Below are positions 18,585 through 26,890 of a stretch of 27,594 nucleotides of DNA, one piece after another. Source of the stretch: Sperchopsis tessellata (taxonomy: Eukaryota > Arthropoda > Insecta > Coleoptera > Hydrophilidae). The stretch lies in contig JAWQRN010000634.1 of NCBI GenBank assembly GCA_033557685.1, positions 1 to 27,594 on the forward strand, read 5' to 3'. The notes below the pieces were generated by a model. It did no database searches. It was not told where the DNA came from and saw only the letters and a list, made by a program, of their open reading frames with translations. The translations under genes were made by a program, and so were the position numbers. Positions within the stretch are counted from its first letter, which is position 1, and every line of letters starts with the position of its first letter.

Positions 18585-20300
18585 TTTTTTTTTTTTTAAC
18601 TCCTAGTATTTATTGTAATTTGCCCGAAGGCCATAAACAAATGTTGTGGATAATTACTATAACGAGAGTTAGAAATCTACATTAAGAACCTAACATAAAT
18701 ATAGCAACTTAAGAAAAGCAGTACCATTTTTTTAACTTAAGACTGATCAATCTAACTGGCATTGTTCAGGTCCAGAGGTGTCAGGCGCCTTAAGCGGTAG
18801 GTTGAGTACTGTTGACTAGCAGATTTACTGCCAACAGCTTTGGGTGTACTTCGTGGTGCAGCAAGAACTTAGAACTCGTACACTTCATTTCGTCCCGCAC
18901 TGTGCGCAAATGAACATCAAGGTGTAATGTGTCATTTGGCACAAACCAGGGAGCGTTTTCGATCTCCATTATACTTCTTTTTCTAGAAGTTTCATTATGA
19001 GCTTCTTCATGTTTCGCATTTCGACAAGTAGTTTGAAAACCATATTTTCCAGTCTTTCGATTATACTTGATGACTATTGTTGCTCTTGGTTTTCAGCTTC
19101 TTGATTTTCATCATTACTCCCTTAAGTTATCATAGCGTAGGATTTTCCTAGTTTTAGTTGGTGGTTTAAAAAGGTTCGGCCTTTTGTGTTCGTACTGGTC
19201 AATATTATCTGTCTTTTGTCGTAGGGGTGGAAACTTTCTAGCTTGAATATCCTTATAGACTTTGTAGCCTTTATAATTCGAAGGATGCTGTTCTGAACAT
19301 AAGGCGCATTTAGGTGGTCTGTTTTGGGCTTCTTGCATTCTATTGGTATAACCTGCTTGACCGCAACGAATGCACCTTGGGCAATGCCATGCATCAAGCA
19401 CACTGACGGATATTTCTGGTTGCTCTAGGTGTTTCCTTAGAGTTTAAAAGATATTTTATTTTATAAATATCCTTCATATTTGGAGTATTTTCCAAATCTA
19501 CAAATTACATGGAGAGGGGCTTCTTTGTGACTTATAGGGGTATATATATATATAACAGACTTGGACTTGGTTTTCAATATCCGCTCTTAGCTCATCTTTA
19601 TCTATATTGTAATGAACATTTTTTATAACAACGCGAAACTTTTTATCCTGCTTCAGTTGGTAAGTGTGGTGTTCGATGTTTTTTTTCTTTAAGCAAGTGG
19701 ATTATCTTTCAATAGCTGTCGGTATCCACTGGTATAATTTTAACCCGGTCTCCATTTACTTTAGTTGAGTATTTGCCTTTTGCAACATCAAGTGCTTCAG
19801 TCATTAGTGCTTCAGTCATTATTTTATACTCATGTTCGGCAGTGAGCATTATCAGGGGTATTTTTAGCTTTGGTTCTTCTTTTGCTGTGGTTGTGTTTCC
19901 AGCTCAATTTCATTACTTAACAGTTAGAATCTGTTATCGGGAATCACTTTATATTCCGGCAGCAGTCTTTGGTGGGATTTTCATACATTATCTGAGGGAG
20001 AATCTCTTTTTTGTTTCGTGATTGGACTACGGTCCAGCCATGCTCTTCTTCCAATCTGGTTAGTTCTTTTTCTATTTGCATCTTTGATCTTCTTTCCACC
20101 TCTATCAGGATTCGTTCTTCAATTTCTCATTCTTTTTCTTCTCATTATTTTTCTGCCTCGATTTCAGCTAATGTTGGGATGATTTTTTTCAAACCAGGTC
20201 ACACAAATACCTCAGTTTCGAATTTTGTTGGTTTTAAACACATTGTGAGCAAATTTCCGATCTCGTTAAAAGCAGAATTAGCAAAGGAAATATTGTGTTG
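18585..20300 (-). pseudogene. Jockey-type LINE with ORF1 joined to the ORF2 tail (internal deletion)
   Basis: On the minus strand this runs from ORF1 (gag) to a polyA tail. ORF1: a charged N-terminal part (20300-19750), a PRE_C2HC-like region (VKNVHYNIDKDELRADIENQ near 19625-19560), zinc knuckles (CPRCIRCGQAGYT and PPKCALCSEQHPSNYKGY, 19395-19270, both missing a Cys or His), the family text VYKDIQARKFPPLR, and a helical C-terminus (ERLENMVFKLLVEMRNM, 19055-19000) that stops near 18972. Immediately after comes the last part of ORF2: ENAPWFVPNDTLHLDVHL and LRRLTPLDLNNAS* (18969-18752), then a 3' UTR with AATAAA (18609-18614) and a 13-base A tail (18585-18597). The endonuclease and RT, about 2.5 kb in a full element, are absent. 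This is a compact internally deleted derivative, also carrying point lesions. Confidence 0.8.
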
Positions 20301-20609
20301 ACACTGTTGACCCACTAAATGTGAGAACTCACAACACAACAAGTCACTTCGAATAGTAAACACTAACAGAAAATTCATAATGACAATACACATTTTATTA
20401 ATATTTGCAAAGTCAGAGCAAATCATAACACATTCACACATATCATTGAGATTAGATAATCAAATTTTATTCTTGAAGCCAGCTATTATTAAATAAGATA
20501 TAAAATATATTATAAAAAGTCTGAAGAGCTGCTATTGCCATACTCAAATTCAAATAATCTAATAGCGAAACCAATCACACATTCGGTAGACCAATAAAAC
20601 TGGATTTTC
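20301..20609. other. Intronic spacer, no gene seen
   Basis: Possibly 5' untranslated sequence of the Jockey-type element at its left edge. No open frame with domain character and no repeat boundary were recognised. Confidence 0.3.
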
Positions 20610-20885
20610 AAGCCTGTTCATAAAAGAGGAGATAAATTAGTGTTGGGCAATTATAGAATATATATTTTTCAGAGGATACATAGATTGCCATACTGTTAGC
20701 CCTAGATGCCACAAGAGAAACAGTAAGTGAAACATTGAAAACAACAGGATTAGATCTAGATTTGTCATAGACCTTTGATAGTATCAACTGTACCATATAG
20801 TATATGAACTTTGAGGTATATGGTATTTCGAGGGGTGGCTCTGTATTTTCAGAATTACTTATCTATTGAGTAGAAAGCAAATACT
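20610..20885 (+). pseudogene. LINE reverse-transcriptase fragment, broken
   Basis: On the plus strand: PVHKRGDKLVLGNYR (20613-20657), corresponding to the P.HK.GDK...NYRPIS segment of LINE reverse transcriptases; LDLDLS*TFDSINCTI (about 20755-20800), RT motif A with a stop where Lys is normal; and LRYMVFRGVALYFQNYLSIE (about 20810-20870), matching KL..YG.RGVAL.....YLSNRKQ. Three frames and several stops are involved, and part of the fingers between the blocks is deleted. Lineage is uncertain. It is on the opposite strand to the Jockey-type element at its left. Confidence 0.65.
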
Positions 20886-21185
20886 AATGAGAAGCAACCT
20901 GCCAATGACCTTGCCAGTGGCACTCTCCTGGTGCTAACTGAGATTTATAGGGTGAACCTTCTGCCATCCAATGAATACTTGCTAAGCAGTGGAACTGCCC
21001 AGACAAAATTGGTTGAAGTTGATGAGAGGGTGGCTCTGAATAATCGTCTCTGCAGCGGTGTCTGGTTGCTGATGGGCAGCTGAGCAGCTTGTAAAACATT
21101 GGTTTATATTCCTTGGAGGGAAACGACACTTGTTGTGAATTATGCTAAATATCTATGAATAACAAATATGGTGACGAATAAACAA
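20886..21185. other. GC-richer intronic block of unknown origin
   Basis: The stretch has near-balanced base composition unlike its neighbours, and both strands hold open frames of about 80 codons. Neither shows a domain I can name. It may be an old repeat or a continuation of the decayed block that follows. Confidence 0.3.
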
Positions 21186-21480
21186 GGCAAACTATGTCCT
21201 ATTGGGAAGCACGTTTGTACATACATGGAGCTAAACCCAGAGAAGATCCACTGTTTGTACACTAAGGTGTTAATTAGACAAACCCATGCGTGCTGCAGAG
21301 GAAATACTTCTTACGTATTACAGGAACAAGGCAGACCACCCCTACCTTGTGATAGAAAAACAAATAGGACTCAATACAAACAGAATGAAAATTTGTGGTT
21401 ATAGAGGCTACTTAGGGTATCCAGAAGTTCATTGTTTTCAATACAATGCCGCAAAAACAATTTCTAAAAAAAACATGTCA
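21186..21480 (+). pseudogene. Decayed coding block, gene unknown
   Basis: Three successive frames give a continuous protein-like text: MSYWEARLYIHGAKPREDPL (21193-21262), KVLIRQTHA (about 21262-21290), then RAAEEILLTYYRNKADHPYL, LVIEKQIGLNTNRMKICGYR and GYLGYPEVHCFQYNAAKTI to 21483. The residue mix, with Trp, His, Cys, Pro and helical Glu/Ala/Leu, is clearly coding in character, and the frame breaks are simple single-base indels. I do not recognise the family. It could be a processed pseudogene of a host gene or part of a mobile element. No polyA tail or flanking duplication is evident. Confidence 0.4.
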
Positions 21481-22879
21481 TGAAATTTTTCCTATGGAGT
21501 GAACACTTTATGAAGAATTCAACCTTTGTTATCCTATTAATGTAATAATTTAGCTGTTTAGTACAGAATCCCTTCATTTACGTATACGAATTTTATAATT
21601 AATTTTTAAACTAATTTTACACATTTAAAATTTCGTTGATATTGGATGTTACCTATATTCAACATGCATCTGAAATTTGCATGTATGAATCAATAAAACC
21701 TCAAAAACTGAAGTTTGTATTGAGGTTTTGTATTATTAGTTTTTTATTTTATTAATTAAATTAATTATAAAACGAGTAATGTGGAAAAAACTAAAAGATT
21801 GCTATAATTCATGCATGTTCATGCAATGATATTAAATATACCGATATTTAAGTGACAAACAATGCTGTTGGCTCAAGTGGTAGTTAACCTGAGCAATAAA
21901 TTGTTAATTTTTTGTATACTTTATTTGTTATAAATAATCTTTATACAAAAATCTGTTTAGAAGTTTCTTGTCAATAAGAGTAAAATGTATGAAAATTCAA
22001 ACGAAGTAGTCATTTTACATGAGTTCAATGGTGCCATTTTCACAGAACTTCCGTGTATCTGTTAACCCCATAAATGGAGGAATTTCCATGGAAGTCAATG
22101 CGGCAGATCAAAATTGTTAGTCAAAAGTATAGTAAAATTTATGCAGATATTTTGTTGATAGTACTATTAGAAATGTTAATAGAAGATTGAAATGAACAAT
22201 GAAAAATATCTCTCAACTTATAGAAAACAAAATCTGATAAAAATGTATGACATTTTTAGACTTATTTCTTCCTTCACAGACATGCTATTCCAAACAAGTA
22301 AAATTAGAACATATACAATACAATTTAATTAAATAAGAGTAAATTTATGATGGTTTATTTTCAGCTAGGTATTATTATTATTATCATGCATTGCCTTCAT
22401 TTAAATACTAACTACCCAGACTAAGTTTGGATCGGAAGTGGACATGATTTTGAGCAAAAACATGTAAATTTAGATTTCAAGAGAGTACAAAACTACTTTC
22501 GAAATAATTTGTTTGGTCAACTCCTTCACTCTAATTGAAATCTCAAACACTCCTTACCTTGTGATACTTCATTTTAAAGGGCGTAAAAAATCTTATTTTT
22601 TCTGCAAAAAATTTGAAATCGATTCATGTATTCGTGGGATAGAGCTTTTAAGCTTTAACTTTTTAAATCAAATTAAAAATATTACACTTATACAGAGTTA
22701 CTTTATTAAATGTTCAAAACGTTTTCCTTCATCAGATAGGGAATCAACAATTTCTTGATTGAAAGCAAATCTTACAGTTTTTAAGTAGAAAAAAAATGCA
22801 TAAGAATGTTTTGTGGATGAGGTTTTGTGTAAGTAAAAAAAAACTATTGTTACTCATGATTAAAATAATGGCAGAATCA
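21481..22879. other. AT-rich intronic DNA with a small perfect hairpin
   Basis: No gene is recognised. At 21695-21704 and 21720-21729 the words AAAACCTCAA and TTGAGGTTTT form a perfect 10-bp stem with a 15-base loop, perhaps the remnant end of a small DNA element. The plus-strand frame at 22513-22758 could be diverged upstream sequence of the mariner-like transposase but shows no clear motif. Confidence 0.35.
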
Positions 22880-23275
22880 AACAAAATTTTATCGAACAAT
22901 ACTTGACTGGGTAACTATATCGAGAACTCCTAAAAATGAGATACATCCATTTCTCATTCTGTTGATAAAGTAGGAAACATACTGCTCGAAAATAAAAATT
23001 TGCATTTCCGCGTTATGCAGTAACAGAATGACTGAATGAAAGATTTACTTGGAAACGGATTGAAAGAAGAGGGATACAAGAACGGCCGGCAAGCTTTTTG
23101 AATTTAATAACACATGATTTTTTCCTCTGGGGTTATTTCAAAATGCAAGTTTACAAAAGTCTGCTAGAGTAAATTCGTGATTTCAAAGCTAAGATGATTC
23201 AAGAATACAGGTAGATTAACTCGGAAACTTTGAGAAAAGTCCAGCAAGAATTTGAAAATGATTATTATTTTTTAT
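22880..23275 (+). pseudogene. Mariner-like (Tc1/mariner superfamily) transposase C-terminal remnant
   Basis: On the plus strand, with stops and one or two frameshifts: a diverged stretch resembling the middle of the catalytic domain (NEIHPFLILLI near 22938-22970), then WKRIERRGIQERPASFLNL and THDFFLWGYFKMQVYKSLLE (23040-23169), IRDFKAKMIQEYR and ETLRKVQQEFEND (23175-23262). The block D-F-F-L-W-G-Y-L-K...VYK is the signature around the third catalytic Asp of mariner-like DDD/DDE transposases, with the Asp present here (in THDFF, 23116-23118). The N-terminal DNA-binding part and terminal inverted repeats are not recognisable. It is dead, and older than the LINEs judging by the number of lesions. 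Confidence 0.8.
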
Positions 23276-23663
23276 AATATATAATGGAGGAAAGTTTTAA
23301 TATTTAATAAAATAATTTGAAATTCAGCTCTATCTCACAAATGCATGAACGAATCTATTTTTTTTTGCTTGAAAGATAAAGATTTTTACGCCTTTTAAAA
23401 CGATGTATCTAAGGTAGCCATTTGATAGTTGGGCTGGCTGGGAGTGAAGACTTTGAGTAAAAAAATTATTGGATTGTGATTTTAAACTTTCCCCTCTAAC
23501 TCTAAATGTGTTTTTGCTCAACATCGTGTCTAAGAGTTATAAGTATAACATTCAGACACTGTTTATTTAAAACATGATTTGCAATATTCAACATTGTTAT
23601 ATACATAAACTTTTTTTTGGGATAAGATGTAAAATTTTTGTTTAATTTAAAAATCATACAAAC
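23276..23663. other. AT-rich intronic DNA next to an ASCC3 splice donor
   Basis: No coding signal beyond the donor at 23662-23663 (minus strand gtttgt). A short GC-richer part at about 23420-23520 has no recognised content. Confidence 0.4.
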
Positions 23664-24132
23664 CTTTTATAACAACTAAATGTGCAGGGAAATTTACACC
23701 CCAAGCTAGAGTTCCAGTTGCTATCAGCACTTGGATCTTTTGATTAACAAAGAGTTCTTCAACTGTCTTTCGATCTCGCTCTTGCAAACCAGCATGATGA
23801 ATGCCAATACCAAATGCCAAAAATTGTTTAAGGTCAGGATCCAGTACATTGGAGATGATGAGGGTAATATTATCTTCATCACAATGTAACCACTGCTTAG
23901 GGTCAGAATCAGTGACCAAGTAAGTAATGAGATCAAAAGCAGTTAAACGGGTTTGTTTACGTGATGAACAAAAGACAAGAGCTGGACTATCAGGTGCATA
24001 CTGGCGGATTGCCTGGTATGCAGGTCGATTCATCGACATCATTCTTGGACAATAGTGTTTACCAGGAAATCCTGCAATGTGAACCTCTAAAGGTACTGGA
24101 CGTACCGAAGGCCTAAAGTTGTATAAACCCAT
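23664..24132 (-). CDS. ASCC3: ASCC3 exon: helicase cassette 2, motifs IV and V
   Basis: The exon starts after ttttttttatag with ATGGGTTTATAC and ends with AAAG at the donor gtttgt. It is 469 nt, 156 codons plus one base. It reads MGLYNFRPSVRPVPLEVHI, GFPGKHYCPRMMSMNRPAYQ, then the second RecA-like domain with ALVFCSSRKQTRLTAFDLI (motif IV), FGIGIHHAGLQERDRKTVEE and VLIATGTLAWGVNFPAHLVV (motif V), the hallmark order of Ski2-like helicases. The first Met is internal, not a translation start: the preceding exon ends in frame with WLGIGE. The extra FRPSVRPVPLEVHI linker between RecA domains is typical of ASCC3 and Brr2. All conserved residues I can judge are intact. Confidence 0.97.
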
Positions 24133-24189
24133 CTATAAAAAAAACAAATAAGATTGGTTTTCTTTAAGTTTCAAGTGATAATATCTTAC
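24133..24189 (-). other. ASCC3: ASCC3 short intron, 57 bp
   Basis: Donor GAG|gtaagata and acceptor ttttatag|ATG on the minus strand. The intron lies between codons (phase 0), is AT-rich and is close to the minimum size common in insects. The codons on either side join as WLGIGE-MGLYNF, which fits the family. Confidence 0.95.
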
Positions 24190-24588
24190 CTCTCCAATTC
24201 CAAGCCATGTTGCTAAGTCCCTTGCGTTTGCCATTGCTGTAGACAATCCAACAATTCGCAGTTTTCTACCTGTTCTATCAGAAATAAAATTAGTTCTAGA
24301 TACAATTACTTCTAAAACTGGTCCACGATCTTCACCAAGCAAGTGAATTTCATCAATCACCATCAAACCAACTTGTCTGATGAAATTTCTATTTTGCCAT
24401 CCTCTACTCATTCCATCCCATTTTTCAGGAGTGGTTATGATAATGTCAGCAGAAGATATTGTTTGGGAACTTGGCGTAACATCACCTGTTATTTCAACAA
24501 CTTTTTTATTTAATTTTCCACCAAACTTTTTTCTCCAATCATCCACTCTTTCCCTCACCAAAGCCTTTAAAGGAGCTATATAAACTGT
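24190..24588 (-). CDS. ASCC3: ASCC3 exon: helicase cassette 2, motifs Ia to III
   Basis: The exon starts after ttatttttatag with ACAGTTTAT and encodes 133 codons, with phase 0 at both ends. It reads TVYIAPLKALVRERVDDW (motif Ia), VVEITGDVTPSS, DIIITTPEKWDGMSRGW (motif Ib region), GLMVIDEIHLLGEDRGPVLE (motif II, Walker B DEIH) and RIVGLSTAMANARDLATWLG (motif III, S-T-A). ATP hydrolysis needs the Asp-Glu of DEIH together with the Walker A Lys, which must lie in the exon upstream of this window. The fourth position of the Walker B motif is His, as is usual in Ski2-like enzymes. The text VSRTNFIS and TPEKWDG...SRGWQNRNF matches ASCC3 closely. Confidence 0.97.
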
Positions 24589-24660
24589 CTATAAAAATAA
24601 AACAAATTTAGTATTTTGACTAATACTGTGAGATTCAAATGATAATTCGTCTCTATGTAT
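24589..24660 (-). other. ASCC3: ASCC3 upstream intron, acceptor side
   Basis: The acceptor is ttatttttatag at the exon edge (24589-24600 on the minus strand). The Walker A exon was not found in 24589-27594, so this intron is at least 3 kb long and continues past the window end. Confidence 0.7.
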
Positions 24661-24823
24661 GAGCAGCATACAAGCATATTATATACACACACCACAGACA
24701 CACACGCACCATTCACATACGCACATATATATATATATATATTTACGAGCAGTATATAAGCATATTATATACACACACACCCCACACACACACGCAAGCA
24801 CACACTCACACACGCACAAACAC

Positions 24824-24858
<35 letters not shown>
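24661..24858. repeat. AC/AT microsatellite with an 86-bp direct duplication
   Basis: The tract contains runs of (CA)n and (TA)n. The segment 'gagcagcatacaagcatatt' (24661-24680) recurs with two changes as 'gagcagtatataagcatatt' (24747-24766), each followed by a CA-rich tract, so the whole unit was duplicated with an 86-bp period. The alternating purine-pyrimidine sequence ends in a long TA run (24834-24857). Translations of it are meaningless. Confidence 0.85.
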
Positions 24859-25559
24859 CCCAGTGGTGGGTTAAACAATTATTTTTATATAACAGTTTCG
24901 GTAGTAAAAGCTTCAGAAATAAAATAGTTGAAAAATGTCGTACTGAAATGCTAGATAGTTATTTCCGTTGATTTATTTAAATAGCATGGGATGCCAAAGC
25001 CAAATAACATAAAACAAGAACTAAAAGAAAAAGCTGTTTTGTATTTTAGTTTCAGCTAAATTAAACTTAATTTCGCTAAACCTATCAAAAGAGTTTGGTA
25101 TTTTTGCCTAGTAGCAGAAGTAAACACACAATTATTTCATTTTGTTGCGGGCTTTTAATGCTTCACATTTGTTGACAAGCAACTTGGTAAATGTGTCAAT
25201 AATTATACGTTGACTACAGTTTTTATACTTGCATCTAAAACATTCGATTCATTTTTAATAAATATGTTTATAAGAAAAAATCAGGTCTAGCACCTACTAC
25301 AACTGTACATGTATTGAGGGTCGATTGCATGATGCTACAACTTCCATCCAGATGTCAGTTGTTCGCACAGCATGTAGTCTAAAGTCTAAATCTTTGTACT
25401 TGTTTTAAATAGTAGATAGATATTCTTTATTTCTTGTATAAGGTGTATAAAACATTACATCTCTTTAATAATAGATACTAACTACATAACTCAAATATTC
25501 TCCTACCAAAAACCAACAAACAAAAATGTCAACAACTATTCCATTATCTCTGATTACTA
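24859..25559. other. Intronic AT-rich DNA, nothing recognised
   Basis: No exon, element or structure is supported. In particular I find no reverse-complement coding for the GxGKT Walker A segment that should precede exon 24190-24588. Confidence 0.4.
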
Positions 25560-26637
25560 TCTACACATTCTGCAGAGTCTACTTCCAGTATCGGTTTTCT
25601 CTCTCCTCAATTCCAGGATTGAATCTTGCGACAACCTGTTGCCTGTTTTTGTGACCCATTTACTTCAACTACCTTGTCGGTCACCATCATTAAGTATTTG
25701 TACCTTTTACCTAATGTGGAGCCTTGCACACTATTCATCTGTTCCTGTTTTTGCACTTAGTCATCTCTGTTCAGCACCTATCTTCCTACATTTTTTCAGT
25801 TTGTCCACCTCCTTTCAACTTCCATAGGTGAGCATCCATTTCTTTCATAATATCTTGCCTGTTTTTTCTTCATTTTCTCTCATTATTCTGTTTAAGTTCT
25901 ACCCAGAATTTGCTCAGTATTCTGTTTGGCCTCACCACCAAATCTCATTGCTGTCCTTTCAGCTTCAATTCTCATTTTTCATCTTTTCGTTTCTTTCATT
26001 ATGATGTACTTAGGAGTGCATTTATCTAAGCCCAAGACCCATCTCAGATATCTAATATGCAGTGCCTACGGTTCGGTTTGTTTCTATAGTCCTTTCCGAA
26101 TAGTCTCAGCTCTATCTTCCACACTTGTTCCATCACCAAAGTAGCCTTCCTTACCAGTTCTTTTATATGTGTCTCTTCTCAGTTATTTCTTTGGAACTTG
26201 TATCCCAGATATTTGAATGTGTTAACTTCAACAATTTTATAGTCCCACTTCTAGTACTCACATCTGTTCTTTCCACCTTCCTTTCTTAAGTCCAGTACCT
26301 TTGACTTTTCTATGTGCAGTATCAGTCGTCTTTTTCAGGTACCCTTCCATTCTCTTCGTACCGCTATAGCCACACCATCTGCATAAGCCAATGACCAGAT
26401 CTTTAGTCTTTCTATGACAGCTCCTCCTGCATTTTCGTTCTTCAGTACTTCCTCCAAGCCTACTGTGTATATAGAGAACAGGCTAGGGCTCGATATGTTC
26501 CCCGTTTCTTGGTAAATCTATTTTATTCTGTTCACAAGTCTCTTGTTTATGTCTTTGACCACCATTCTTTTCCATGGGTGTGCTCGATCTATTGTGCCAA
26601 AAGCAGACTTCACATCTGCAAAGAACACTTCTTTTTT
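25560..26637 (-). pseudogene. LINE reverse transcriptase with YADG in place of YADD, broken
   Basis: On the minus strand from 26630: EVFFADVKSAFGTIDRAHPW (RT motif A, Asp present), KRMVVKDINKRLVNRIK*IY, a short lesion where the GVRQGCPLSP block should be, then SLFSIYTVGLEEVLKNENAG, GAVIERLKIWSLAYADGVAI (26440-26375), followed by decayed thumb and C-terminal pieces to about 25560. The catalytic Tyr-Ala-Asp-Asp reads Tyr-Ala-Asp-Gly, which would abolish polymerase activity, and there are further stops and frameshifts. This spelling (SLAYADDVA, LF.IY...LEE.L) belongs to another LINE lineage than the four others in the window. The C-terminal half is assigned from composition and continuity, with low certainty. 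Confidence 0.75.
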
Positions 26638-26890
26638 GCCCATCGCTATATTTTAGTACTAAGTGTTTCCTGTTCTTTTAAATGGGTAATTTAGTGAGAC
26701 GGTTTTATGTTATAGCTGCTTTTCTTTAACAAATACTGTAAAAAAAAAGTTGGGTTATTTTTTGTCCATCACTACCTTATAGTGCTAAGTGTTTCCTGTT
26801 ATTTTACATCTGGTAATTTAGAGAATCTGCTTTATGTTATAACTGTTATTTTTACGAATCTGTTAAAAAAAAGATTGCAATATTTTTTGT
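26638..26890. repeat. 126-bp tandem duplication, two copies
   Basis: Unit 1 (26638-26763) and unit 2 (26764-26889) align without large gaps: 'ctaagtgtttcctgtt' occurs at 26659 and 26785, 'ggtaattta' in both, 'tttatgttat' in both and a run of eight or nine A before 'gttgggttatttttt' or 'gattgcaatattttttg'. The period is 126. A weak third start follows at 26890 and then similarity fades. The array abuts the 5' end of the LINE fragment on its left and may be an element edge or an old satellite seed. It has no coding content. Confidence 0.75.

Larger units (their letters stand above)
14524..23663 (-). other. ASCC3: ASCC3 intron of 9140 bp filled with transposon remnants
   Basis: The donor on the minus strand is AAAG|gtttgt (exon end 23664) and the acceptor is ttgttttag|GTACTG (exon start 14523). 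Splicing joins G to GT and restores the conserved ...VVIKG-TEYFDG... reading. The intron interrupts a Gly codon in phase 1. It contains at least five separate dead elements (described individually) against an AT-rich background. The large size contrasts with the 57-bp intron 24133-24189 just upstream. Confidence 0.93.

Noticed and set aside
20884..21129. Minus-strand 81-codon frame in a GC-balanced block
   Set aside because: It looks protein-like at a glance, but no motif is recognisable and the opposite strand is equally open, so I left it as unassigned.
24659..24874. Plus-strand frame of His/Thr and Tyr/Ile repeats
   Set aside because: It is only the translation of the CA/TA microsatellite.
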